Shown piece after piece: positions 1 through 6,794 of a stretch of DNA of 8,954 bases. Both the position numbers and the translations under genes were made by a program. The notes below the pieces were generated by a model. The model searched no databases. It saw only the letters and a list, made by a program, of their open reading frames with translations, and was not told where the DNA came from. Origin of the DNA: Casp-actino8 sp046091365 (GTDB lineage: Bacteria > Actinomycetota > Acidimicrobiia > Acidimicrobiales > Ilumatobacteraceae); assembly GCA_046091365.1 (NCBI GenBank), contig JBJTBM010000066.1, forward strand, positions 1-8,954, in the 5' to 3' direction. The stretch's first letter is position 1, and each line of letters begins with the position of its first letter.

Positions 1-1150
1 CCTCGGTGGCCTGACGCACGGCTTGTCGGCGAATCTGCCGCGCGTATCCCCACTGCAGCGGGAAGTCCTGCCAGATCAGCATGCCCAACTCGTCCGCGGC
101 GTCGTACAACTCGGATCGCGAGATGTGCCCGTGAACGCGCAGCAGGTCGAGCCCGGCGTCGCGGGCCAGTTCGACGTCGCGACGCAACTCCGCGGTCGTC
201 GCGACGCCGAGAAGGGCCCGGGTCGGCGCCAGGTTCGCACCCTTGATGAACAGTCGTTCGCCGTTGAGGGTGTACACCCAGTCGCGCACGGCCACCTCGC
301 GCAGACCGGTGCGGCGATCGACCGCATGGCTCGTGACCCCGTCGCACGACACCTCCACCCGCACATCGGTCAGGTTCTGTGCTCCGAGCGACCACGGCCA
401 CCAGAGGGCGGGTTGGCGCACGTCGACGTCCCACTCGATCTCGTTCGTGCCACCGGCCATGGTGCGTTGCTGCTCGTCGCTCAACACCCCGTCGATCCAG
501 GTGCTCACCTTCACCGGTCGCTCGACGTCGCATTCGAGTCGGGCGTGCAGTCGCAGGTTGGCGCGACTCTCGCTCGCGTCACGACAGAGAACGCGCAGGG
601 CGTCGATGCGCACCGGACCCGTCGACTCGATGCGCACGCCACGCCAGATGCCGCCGGGGTTCAGGTCGGGATCGATGCAGTCCCAATGCTGGAAGACGCC
701 GGTGATGTTGCGCTTGTTCTTCTTGTCCCGCTGGGGTGAACAGGTCGCGCCGATGGCCAACACGTGCTCTTCGTCGAGTCGCGACAAGGCGGTCACGTCG
801 TAGGCGTGGGGCACGAAGTAACCCTCGGGATCCCCGAGATAGGCACCGTCGAGCCAGACGTCGCCTTGGTAGAAGATTCCGTCGACCACCACGAATCGAC
901 GCTCGCCCTCGGCCGGCGCGGGTAGGGAGAACTCGCGCCGATAGAGAAGTGGTCCGTTGCTGCGGGCGAAACCCGGGTGCGCCTGCCAGTGGCCCGGGAC
1001 CGCGATCGTGGTCCATTCCGAGTCGTCGGTGTCGAGGCCCACGCTCGTGCGCAGAGTGTCATCGGAGGCGTTCGTCGCCCTCCACTCTCCGCTCAGATCG
1101 AGGTTCGGACGCACGATTCCGTCGGTGCGTCCCTCGGCATCGATGTTCAC
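1..1150 (-). CDS. Glycoside hydrolase family 2 protein, beta-mannosidase-like (partial, C-terminus outside window)
   Basis: Reading the minus strand from a GTG at 1150-1148 gives 383 uninterrupted codons up to the window edge. The order of parts is that of family 2 hydrolases. A sugar-binding jelly roll spans about residues 14-185, with the motifs VPGHWQAH, VWLDGAYLG and NPGGIWRGV. An Ig-like sandwich follows at about 185-285 and contains the LWWPW motif. The TIM barrel then begins with FIKGANLAP near 301-309, RVHGHISRSELYDAADELG from 338, and IWQDFPLQWG near 359-368. The catalytic acid/base and nucleophile glutamates lie further on and are not in the window, so activity cannot be judged. Such enzymes remove beta-linked mannose, galactose or glucuronic acid from glycans; the IWQDFPL block leans towards the beta-mannosidase branch. 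No signal peptide precedes the jelly roll, so the enzyme is probably cytosolic. An in-frame GTG at 1198 is a possible longer start. The family is certain; the substrate is not. Confidence 0.9.
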   Translation of the reverse strand, partial: MNIDAEGRTDGIVRPNLDLSGEWRATNASDDTLRTSVGLDTDDSEWTTIAVPGHWQAHPGFARSNGPLLYRREFSLPAPAEGERRFVVVDGIFYQGDVWLDGAYLGDPEGYFVPHAYDVTALSRLDEEHVLAIGATCSPQRDKKNKRNITGVFQHWDCIDPDLNPGGIWRGVRIESTGPVRIDALRVLCRDASESRANLRLHARLECDVERPVKVSTWIDGVLSDEQQRTMAGGTNEIEWDVDVRQPALWWPWSLGAQNLTDVRVEVSCDGVTSHAVDRRTGLREVAVRDWVYTLNGERLFIKGANLAPTRALLGVATTAELRRDVELARDAGLDLLRVHGHISRSELYDAADELGMLIWQDFPLQWGYARQIRRQAVRQATE

Positions 1151-1158
1151 GCCACGAA

Positions 1159-1164
1159 ACCGTA
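1159..1164 (-). promoter_or_regulatory. Candidate -10 hexamer for the glycoside hydrolase gene
   Basis: On the minus strand TACGGT fits the actinobacterial TAnnnT pattern and would place the transcript start about two bases before the GTG at 1150. That gives an almost leaderless mRNA, which agrees with the absence of a purine-rich Shine-Dalgarno sequence before this start. There is no convincing -35 box, and the motif is short, so it is only a candidate. Confidence 0.25.
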
Positions 1165-1207
1165 GTGGACGACCGCTTCCGCCGTGTCGCCAGCGCACGT
1201 CGGGCAG

Positions 1208-1213
1208 TACTGT
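1208..1213 (+). promoter_or_regulatory. -10 hexamer for a leaderless AAA+ ATPase transcript
   Basis: TACTGT matches TAnnnT and sits exactly at positions -12 to -7 if transcription starts on the A of the ATG at 1220. The bases between this hexamer and the ATG hold no Shine-Dalgarno sequence. Together these facts favour a leaderless mRNA starting with AUG, a form that is common in Actinobacteria. I see no good -35 box. The site lies inside the 69-base divergent region shared with the hydrolase gene. Confidence 0.45.
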
Positions 1214-1219
1214 CGCGTC

Positions 1220-2638
1220 ATGGCTGAAACACGAGCGCCCGAAGTCGCGACGATCAAGGGCCTCCGGGCCGCGGGCTGGGTGTCACGCCCGGTCAAAGAG
1301 GAGATGCGACTCAACGCGGTGGCGCGCATCATGGCCAAGCAGCCTTTGTTCGAGGGAGTCCTCGGTTACGAGGAAACGGTCATGCCCCAACTCGAGAATG
1401 CGATCCTCGCCGGTCACGATGTGATCTTCCTCGGTGAGCGTGGCCAGGCCAAGACCCGCATGATCCGCAGCCTCACCGGATTGCTCGATGAGTGGATGCC
1501 GATCCTCGCCGGTAGCGAAATCAACGACGATCCGTACGCGCCGGTTTCCAAACACGCGCGGGATCTCGTGGAGCAGATGGGCGACAACGCCCCGATCGAG
1601 TGGGTGCACCGCACCGATCGATTCGGCGAGAAGTTGGCCACTCCCGACACCGCGATCGCCGACCTCATCGGCGAGGTCGATCCCATCAAGGTGGCCGAGG
1701 GTCGTTACCTCAGCGACGAACTCACCCTGCATTACGGGCTCGTGCCCCGCACCAACCGCGGCATCTTTGCCATCAACGAATTGCCCGACCTCTCCGAGCG
1801 CATCCAGGTCGGTCTGCTCAACATTCTCGAGGAGCGCGACGTGCAGGTGCGGGGCTACAAGATCCGCCTGCCCCTCGACGTGCTGCTGGTGGCCTCGGCG
1901 AACCCCGAGGACTACACCAACCGTGGTCGCATCATCACCCCGCTCAAGGACCGATTCGGCAGTCAGATACGCACGCACTACCCGCTCGAGGCGGCCACCG
2001 AAGTGAGCATCATCCGCCAGGAGGCGCGTCCCCCGAGCGTGGGGTCGATCAAGGTCACGGTTCCGGCGTACATGGAGACCGTCGTGGCCTCGTTCAGTCA
2101 ACTCGCTCGTTCGAGCAGCCAGGTGAACCAGCGCAGTGGTGTCTCCGTGCGCCTGAGCGTGAGCAACTACGAGGTGATGGCCGCCAACGCGTTGCGTCGT
2201 GGCCTGCGACTGGGTGAGACCAACGTCGTGCCACGGGTGTGCGACCTCGATGCTTTCGCCGCCTCGACGGGGGGCAAGATCGAGATCGAGGCCATGGAGG
2301 ACGGTCGCGAGGGTGCGATCCTGCGCGACCTCGTCAAGGCCGCGGTGCTCACGACCTATCGCGACGTGGTCAGCCCCGAGCTCACCCGTGACATCGTGAC
2401 CGCGTTCGAGGAGGGCGCGGTGGTGCACACCGGCGAGGACGTGCCGTCGATCGACCAGGCCGCGTTGGTCGACTCGATCCCGGCGTTGCAGGCCGCGGTG
2501 ACACCATTGCTCGCCGGCGACGAGAGCCCGGCCAACGTGGCGGCGGCGGTGGAGTTCGTGCTCGAGGGTATGCACCTCTCGAAGCGGCTCAACAAGGACC
2601 AGAGTTCGGGTAGCGGCGGAACGTACCGCAGCCGCTGA
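1220..2638 (+). CDS. MoxR / magnesium-chelatase-like AAA+ ATPase
   Basis: This 472-residue protein is an AAA+ ATPase of the MoxR/ChlI-like group, which hydrolyse ATP as rings to remodel or insert cofactors into partner proteins. Walker A is GERGQAKT at residues 72-79. The Walker B strand is GIFAINEL at 181-188, with Asn186 where Asp is normal before Glu187. Sensor 1 is Asn228 in SANPEDYTN, and LKDRFGS at 242-248 carries an arginine-finger-type Arg245. Between Walker A and B lies an insert of about 100 residues containing GEVDPIKVAEG and HYGLVPRTNRG, as I recall for the subgroup often annotated as magnesium chelatase or sigma-54-interacting ATPase. The C-terminal 200 residues are helical lid and tail, ending in a Ser/Gly-rich stretch. 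I chose ATG 1220 over an in-frame GTG at 1184 because a -10 hexamer lies between them at the leaderless spacing. MoxR-type genes are usually next to a VWA-domain gene; here the next gene is convergent and unrelated. Client unknown. Confidence 0.9.
   Translation: MAETRAPEVATIKGLRAAGWVSRPVKEEMRLNAVARIMAKQPLFEGVLGYEETVMPQLENAILAGHDVIFLGERGQAKTRMIRSLTGLLDEWMPILAGSEINDDPYAPVSKHARDLVEQMGDNAPIEWVHRTDRFGEKLATPDTAIADLIGEVDPIKVAEGRYLSDELTLHYGLVPRTNRGIFAINELPDLSERIQVGLLNILEERDVQVRGYKIRLPLDVLLVASANPEDYTNRGRIITPLKDRFGSQIRTHYPLEAATEVSIIRQEARPPSVGSIKVTVPAYMETVVASFSQLARSSSQVNQRSGVSVRLSVSNYEVMAANALRRGLRLGETNVVPRVCDLDAFAASTGGKIEIEAMEDGREGAILRDLVKAAVLTTYRDVVSPELTRDIVTAFEEGAVVHTGEDVPSIDQAALVDSIPALQAAVTPLLAGDESPANVAAAVEFVLEGMHLSKRLNKDQSSGSGGTYRSR
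2612..2636. other. Imperfect inverted repeat at the convergent gene ends
   Basis: AGCGGC (2612-2617) pairs with GCCGCT (2631-2636), with two more possible G-C pairs inside (GG 2618-2619 with CC 2626-2627) and a three-base bulge. It covers the last codons of the AAA+ ATPase gene, up to the first base of its stop codon. No T tract follows on either strand, so it does not look like a classical intrinsic terminator. It may be chance in GC-rich coding sequence. Confidence 0.2.
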
Positions 2639-2642
2639 CCCG

Positions 2643-3014
2643 TCAACCGTTGCCCAGTTTGTCCTCGATGTTCTTCAGTGCGTCGAGCACGCGGTCGGTC
2701 TCGCTTCGGTGCTCGTGCACCAGTCGTATCAACCAGAAGCGCATGAAGCGGGCCAGCGAGTAGCGCACGAAGAGGGCGGTGCCGGCGATCACGAGGGCCA
2801 GGCCGATGAGCGTGCCGGTGGCCAGGAACGCGATCTGGTCCCCCATGTTCTGGGTGCCGCTGGCCTGGAAACCACCGACGATCGCCAGAGCGACGCCGAT
2901 GATGAGTGCCAACGATCCGATGACGAGCAGCCATCGCTCGCGGTCGGCTCTGGCACCGCGCAACTTCATCTCGCCGATCTCCTCGGTGAAGGTCTGGATT
3001 CGATTCTCGTTCAT
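2643..3014 (-). CDS. Small two-helix membrane protein of unknown function, last gene of the transporter operon
   Basis: I do not recognise this 123-residue protein. Residues 1-27 are charged and hydrophilic. A first membrane helix spans about 28-49 and a second about 61-83, joined by a short polar loop (QASGTQNMGDQ). After the second helix comes an Arg/Phe-rich amphipathic stretch (about 84-98) and a charged, probably coiled-coil tail (100-123). Positive charge on both ends suggests a hairpin with both termini in the cytoplasm. The ATG at 3014 is preceded by GAGGGA at a spacing of 9 bases, so the start is well supported. The gene begins 54 bases after the LivF stop with no terminator visible between, so it is probably co-transcribed with the importer. 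Its stop is separated by 4 bases from the convergent ATPase gene's stop. A role as an accessory or stabilising subunit of the importer is possible but is inferred from position only. Confidence 0.8.
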   Translation of the reverse strand: MNENRIQTFTEEIGEMKLRGARADRERWLLVIGSLALIIGVALAIVGGFQASGTQNMGDQIAFLATGTLIGLALVIAGTALFVRYSLARFMRFWLIRLVHEHRSETDRVLDALKNIEDKLGNG

Positions 3015-3023
3015 GTTGTTCGT

Positions 3024-3029
3024 TCCCTC
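3024..3029 (-). promoter_or_regulatory. Shine-Dalgarno sequence for the small membrane protein
   Basis: On the minus strand GAGGGA lies 9 bases before the ATG at 3014. It is among the clearer ribosome-binding sites in the window and supports this short gene being real and translated from an internal position in a polycistronic mRNA. Confidence 0.6.
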
Positions 3030-3068
3030 GTGTCGTGTTTCTTGGTACTCGAAGTGTCGCGCCCGTGG

Positions 3069-3776
3069 TCACGAGCCGAGATAGGCCCCCGCCAGCACAT
3101 CATCGCCGATCTCGGAGGCTTTGCCCGCCATGCGCACCGTTCCGTGGGCCAGTAGCACCGCCGTGTCGGCCACGCCGAGGACGGTTCGTGCGAATTGCTC
3201 GACGACGAGCACCGAGACCCCTTCGGCGGCGATCGCGGCCACCTGGGCGTACAGTTCGGCGACGATCAACGGTGCGAGCCCCATCGACAACTCGTCGAGC
3301 AACAGGATCGCCGGGTCGGTCGCCAGTGCCCGGGCCAGTGAGAGCATCTGTTGCTCTCCGCCCGACATCGTGCCCGCCAACTGGGTCCGTCTCTCACCGA
3401 GTCGAGGGAATCGGCCGTAGGTGCGCTCCTCGATGTCGTGCATCTTGTGTCCGCTGAAGGTGGCCATCAACAGGTTCTCGCGCACCGTCAGATTGGGGAA
3501 GATGCCGCGACCCTCGGGGATGGTGCACAGACCGGCCCGGGCGAGAGAACTGGCCGCGGCCCCCGTTACTTCGCGGCCGGCAACGATCAGTTGGCCGGCG
3601 GACGGGCGCAACAGCCCGCTGATCACCTTGATGGTCGTGCTCTTGCCGGCACCGTTGGGCCCCAGGAGCGCGACCACCTCGCCCCGACCCACGCGCAGGT
3701 CGACGCCGTGCAGCACGTCGATCGAACCGTAGCCGGCGCGCACGTTGCGCAACTCGAGGATCGGCGTGCCGCTCAT
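3069..3776 (-). CDS. livF: ABC importer ATP-binding protein, LivF family
   Basis: This 235-residue nucleotide-binding subunit hydrolyses ATP at the cytoplasmic face of a branched-chain-amino-acid-type (HAAT) importer. Walker A is GPNGAGKS (39-46), the signature is MSGGEQQ (137-143), and Walker B ends LLLDEL (158-163) followed by the LivF-typical SMGLAP. The switch position reads VVEQ rather than VEH, as is usual for LivF. The PEGRGIFPNLTVRENL block near 87-102 is also family-typical. Length is normal. The ATG at 3776 overlaps the LivG stop as ATGA, and GGGGA four bases upstream serves as ribosome-binding site, so the two ATPases are probably translationally coupled. A reading frame extending further upstream exists, but it would lie inside LivG. 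Family assignment is secure; the transported substrate is not known. Confidence 0.95.
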   Translation of the reverse strand: MSGTPILELRNVRAGYGSIDVLHGVDLRVGRGEVVALLGPNGAGKSTTIKVISGLLRPSAGQLIVAGREVTGAAASSLARAGLCTIPEGRGIFPNLTVRENLLMATFSGHKMHDIEERTYGRFPRLGERRTQLAGTMSGGEQQMLSLARALATDPAILLLDELSMGLAPLIVAELYAQVAAIAAEGVSVLVVEQFARTVLGVADTAVLLAHGTVRMAGKASEIGDDVLAGAYLGS

Positions 3777-4480
3777 GCCGTCCCCAAGTACGCCTGTAAC
3801 ACGGCGCGATCGTGCTGGATCTCGTTGGGGTCGCCCACCGCGATGATGTTGCCGAGGTCGAGCACGTGGATGCGATCGCACACGTGCATCACGAGATTCA
3901 TGTCGTGTTCGACGAGCAGCACCCCGAGGCCGTCCCGGGCGAGTTCGCGCAGCAGTGTCCCGAGTCGCTCGGTCTCGCTGTCGTCGAGGCCGGACGCCGG
4001 TTCGTCGAGCAACAACAGGCGGGGCATCGTGGCCAGGGCGCGGGCGATCTCGACCAAGCGCGCCGATCCGGTCGGAAGATCGCCGGCGACGGTCTCGGCG
4101 AGATGGGCCACGCGGACCTTCTCCATGAGATCGTCGACCGTGCCGTCGACGTCGGGGACGGCGGCCAACTCGGCGGCCACCCGCACGTTGTCGCGAACCG
4201 TGAGCGAGGCGAACAACTCGAGGCGTTGGAAGGTGCGGGCCAAACCCCGCTTGGCCCGCTTGTGCGGGGCTTCACGGGTGATGTCGATCCCCCCGACGAA
4301 CACCTGCCCGGCGGTCGGCTCCTGCATGCCGCTGATGACGTTGAAGAGCGTCGTCTTGCCCGCACCGTTCGGACCGATCAGACCGGTGACCTGACCAACG
4401 TCGGCTTCGAGATCGACGCCTCCGACGGCCATCACACCTCCGAAGCGAACCATGACTCCGCGCACCTCGAGCAGCGACAT
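3773..4480 (-). CDS. livG: ABC importer ATP-binding protein, LivG family
   Basis: This 235-residue protein is the second ATPase of the importer and would pair with LivF below the fused permease. Walker A is GPNGAGKT (36-43), the Q-loop glutamine is Gln85 in RTFQRLELF, Walker B is LLLLDEP (155-161), and the switch is VEHD with His192. The ABC signature is unusual: LPTGSARLVEIARAL (135-149) where LSxGxQ is expected, so Ser becomes Pro and Gln becomes Ala while the Gly is kept. I recall similar variants in actinobacterial LivG proteins, so this may be lineage-typical. The start ATG at 4480 shares one base with the permease stop (TGATG), and the gene end overlaps LivF by ATGA. There is no clear Shine-Dalgarno sequence, so its translation probably depends on coupling to the permease. 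Confidence 0.93.
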   Translation of the reverse strand: MSLLEVRGVMVRFGGVMAVGGVDLEADVGQVTGLIGPNGAGKTTLFNVISGMQEPTAGQVFVGGIDITREAPHKRAKRGLARTFQRLELFASLTVRDNVRVAAELAAVPDVDGTVDDLMEKVRVAHLAETVAGDLPTGSARLVEIARALATMPRLLLLDEPASGLDDSETERLGTLLRELARDGLGVLLVEHDMNLVMHVCDRIHVLDLGNIIAVGDPNEIQHDRAVLQAYLGTA

Positions 4481-6753
4481 CAGATCACCGCACCGATCTT
4501 CTGCTCCGCCATTTCGATCTCTTCGCGCGTGAACGCGACTCCGAGTCCGGCCAGGTCGGGCGAGGCGGTGTGAACGCGCGGCGCATTCTCGGTGAGGCGT
4601 TGGGCGCCGACACCGAACAAGGCGACGAGTCCGATGGTCACGATGATTCGCTTGCCGGTCGCGTCGAGGGCGGTGCTCCAGTCGATACCTCCGGCAACAC
4701 CGAGGCCGACGGCGAGCCACGCACCGGCCACGATGCGGCGACCTCGCTCGGCTGATGCGAGATTCGACAAGTTGGGTGCGACGGCCAACGTCCACACGAT
4801 CATGGTCACGAAGAAGGACCAGTGCGAGAGCGCATCGACGGTCGTGAGAGCCCAGATGACGAAGGCTCCGGCACACGCCACACCGACCAGTCTCCCTCTT
4901 TCCATCATCGGGCGGAACGCGTCTCCGATCTGCGCCGCCGCTCCCTGCGGGTTGCGACCGAGCGTGATTCCGATGGTGCCGGGGCCGATTTTGGTCAGAT
5001 TCTTGACGGTGGGCACGATGGTCGCCAGCACCGAGTTGCCGCCGAGCAACAGTCCGCCGAACAACGCTCCGGCAACCGAACCCACGCCGCCGACGACCGC
5101 GAGCAACACGATGGGCAGGCTCTGGGTGAACTCGTACTGCTGGGGGCTCACCTTGTCGCCGGCCAGCGCCCCGGCACAGGCCGCGATGGCGGCCGAGATG
5201 GCGAACGCCGCCAGTTTGGTGCGCGTGAGGCTCATGCCGAGCGTGGCCGCGGCGGCGGGTGAGTCCTTGAGTGCCACCAGGCGTCGTCCGAGCCGACTTC
5301 GTCGAACGGCGGTGACCAGAAGTCCGAGCAACGCGAAGACGATCGAAGCGAGGATCAATCTTCCGCGTGGAGTGTCGATGGTGACGAAGGGGACCTTGAG
5401 CACCGGCACGCTGATGTTGCCCGTCTGGAACGTCTGGCGTTGGTTGAAGACCATCTTGCTCACCATCACCGCGAACGCCGCCGTCGACAGCGCGAGGTAG
5501 ATGCCCGACAGACGCAACGCGGGAAGGGCGACGATCGCCCCGACGACCGCGACGATCGCCACCGCCACGAGCAAGGTGAGGATGTTGCCGTTGCCGGGGA
5601 GTTTCGACATCGCGATCGCCCCGAGGCCGGCGAAGGTGAGCGGTGCGAGGGACATCTGACCGGCGTAACCGGTGAGCGGCACCAGGGACAGCGTCACCAT
5701 CGCGAAAGTCAGCCCGTTCAGCAGAAGCAGCGTGTTGGCCCGGGTCAACATCCCCGACACTCCGACGACGACCACCACCAACACCACGGCTCCGAGGATC
5801 GCGGTCCGCCACTCGGGCACTCGGTGTTCCTCGCGGAACTTGACGGTGCCGACCTTCAGGCGGCTCTGTGGGCGGGCGAGCAGAGCGATGAACAAAACGA
5901 TCGTCGGCATGGCGGCGCGCACACCGGACAGCGAGAATCCGAACGCGGTCTGCGGGAACCAGGATTCGTCGGAGATCATGAGGTAGTAGGCGTCGAGCAA
6001 CCCGAGCAACCCGGCGCCGAGGAAGGTGAGGGGCAGGCTCCGCAGGCGGCCGATGATCGCGGCGGCGTAGGCGTTGATCACGAGGAGCACGAGTGGCTCG
6101 ATGTTCAGCTGTTGGTCGCCGGCGAGCAGGATTCCGGCGAGTCCGGCGAGCGACGCACTGATTCCCCAAGCGAACATCGAGACCCGGTCGGGCCGACCGC
6201 CGTTGAGTTCGGTCAGACTGCGGTCGTCGACCACCGCGCGCATCGCCACACCCATCCGGGTCTTGTAGAGCACGATCCGCAACACGATCGCCACCACCAC
6301 GGCACAACCGAAGGTGATGAGGCGGTGCCAACTGACGTTGAACCCGCCGATCGAGATGCTGTTCCCTTCGTAGAACTTTTGGAAGGCCTCACGACTCGCG
6401 TCGTTGGGCCAGATCCAGTTGGCCAATCCGATCATGAAGGCGAACAACGCCACCGTGACCGACAGTCGCACCACTTCGGTCGTGCCCTGTAGGCCGCGCA
6501 TCACGAAACGTTCGGTGATCACCCCGAAGAGCGGACACAACACGAAGAGCGTGACGAACAGCGCCAGCGGAGCCGGAAGATTCCAGTCGAAGCGCAGTTG
6601 CCAGTACGTGAACGCCGCCAGCATTCCGGTGGCGCCGTGGGCGAGGTTGAAGATTCCGGAGGTCGTGTAGGTGACGACGAGTCCACTCGCCACCACGGCA
6701 TAGATCGCACCGGTCGACAGACCGATGATGGTGAACGTCAGGAGTTCCTGCAT
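4480..6753 (-). CDS. livHM: Fused LivH-LivM permease of a branched-chain-amino-acid-type ABC importer, with extra C-terminal membrane region
   Basis: One 757-residue protein carries both permease halves that are usually separate. Residues 1-295 are LivH-like: NLAHG at 36-40 after the first helices, and a cytoplasmic coupling loop near 166-199 (RMGVAMRAVVDD onward). After a charged linker (about 296-318), residues 318-604 are LivM-like, with LTGYAGQMSL at 360-369, a coupling loop from 487 (RLGRRLVALKDS), VVGGVGSVAGALFGG, and a GRNPQG motif at 599-604. Residues 605-757 go beyond a usual LivM and hold about four more hydrophobic segments (near 622-642, 645-662, 674-690, 702-719), ending in a charged tail. 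Forming both halves in one chain fixes their 1:1 ratio. The ATG at 6753 follows the binding-protein stop by 41 bases; no clear Shine-Dalgarno sequence is seen. Permease identity is firm. The role of the tail is unknown. Confidence 0.93.
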   Translation of the reverse strand: MQELLTFTIIGLSTGAIYAVVASGLVVTYTTSGIFNLAHGATGMLAAFTYWQLRFDWNLPAPLALFVTLFVLCPLFGVITERFVMRGLQGTTEVVRLSVTVALFAFMIGLANWIWPNDASREAFQKFYEGNSISIGGFNVSWHRLITFGCAVVVAIVLRIVLYKTRMGVAMRAVVDDRSLTELNGGRPDRVSMFAWGISASLAGLAGILLAGDQQLNIEPLVLLVINAYAAAIIGRLRSLPLTFLGAGLLGLLDAYYLMISDESWFPQTAFGFSLSGVRAAMPTIVLFIALLARPQSRLKVGTVKFREEHRVPEWRTAILGAVVLVVVVVGVSGMLTRANTLLLLNGLTFAMVTLSLVPLTGYAGQMSLAPLTFAGLGAIAMSKLPGNGNILTLLVAVAIVAVVGAIVALPALRLSGIYLALSTAAFAVMVSKMVFNQRQTFQTGNISVPVLKVPFVTIDTPRGRLILASIVFALLGLLVTAVRRSRLGRRLVALKDSPAAAATLGMSLTRTKLAAFAISAAIAACAGALAGDKVSPQQYEFTQSLPIVLLAVVGGVGSVAGALFGGLLLGGNSVLATIVPTVKNLTKIGPGTIGITLGRNPQGAAAQIGDAFRPMMERGRLVGVACAGAFVIWALTTVDALSHWSFFVTMIVWTLAVAPNLSNLASAERGRRIVAGAWLAVGLGVAGGIDWSTALDATGKRIIVTIGLVALFGVGAQRLTENAPRVHTASPDLAGLGVAFTREEIEMAEQKIGAVI

Positions 6754-6794
6754 CAGCGGTCGTTCGATCCGTTCACGACGAGGTCAGCCGTGAC

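Noticed and set aside
23..803. Plus-strand frames over the first 800 bases
   Set aside because: Both are antisense to the glycoside hydrolase, whose frame shows unmistakable family 2 motifs throughout.
1184..1219. Longer GTG start for the AAA+ ATPase
   Set aside because: It would place the TACTGT hexamer inside the coding region, has no ribosome-binding site, and adds residues (including a Cys) unlike the conserved N-terminus.
1283..2575. A 430-codon open frame on the minus strand opposite the AAA+ ATPase
   Set aside because: The plus strand carries Walker A, Walker B, sensor 1 and arginine-finger motifs in order; the minus frame has a His/Arg/Gly-rich composition and no motif.
4481..6331. 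Upstream extension of the LivG frame through the permease gene
   Set aside because: The frame is open but out of register with the permease and encodes Arg/Pro-rich low-complexity sequence. LivG homology begins at the ATG at 4480.
5440..6492. A 350-codon open frame on the plus strand opposite the permease
   Set aside because: Very rich in Glu, Arg, His and Gln with no hydrophobic core or motif; it is the shadow of the membrane-protein gene on the other strand.
6754..6794. Imperfect palindrome (CGGATCGAACGACCG) between the binding-protein and permease genes
   Set aside because: Pairing is short and interrupted, there is no T tract, and it lies within an operon; too weak to call an attenuator or RNA-processing hairpin.
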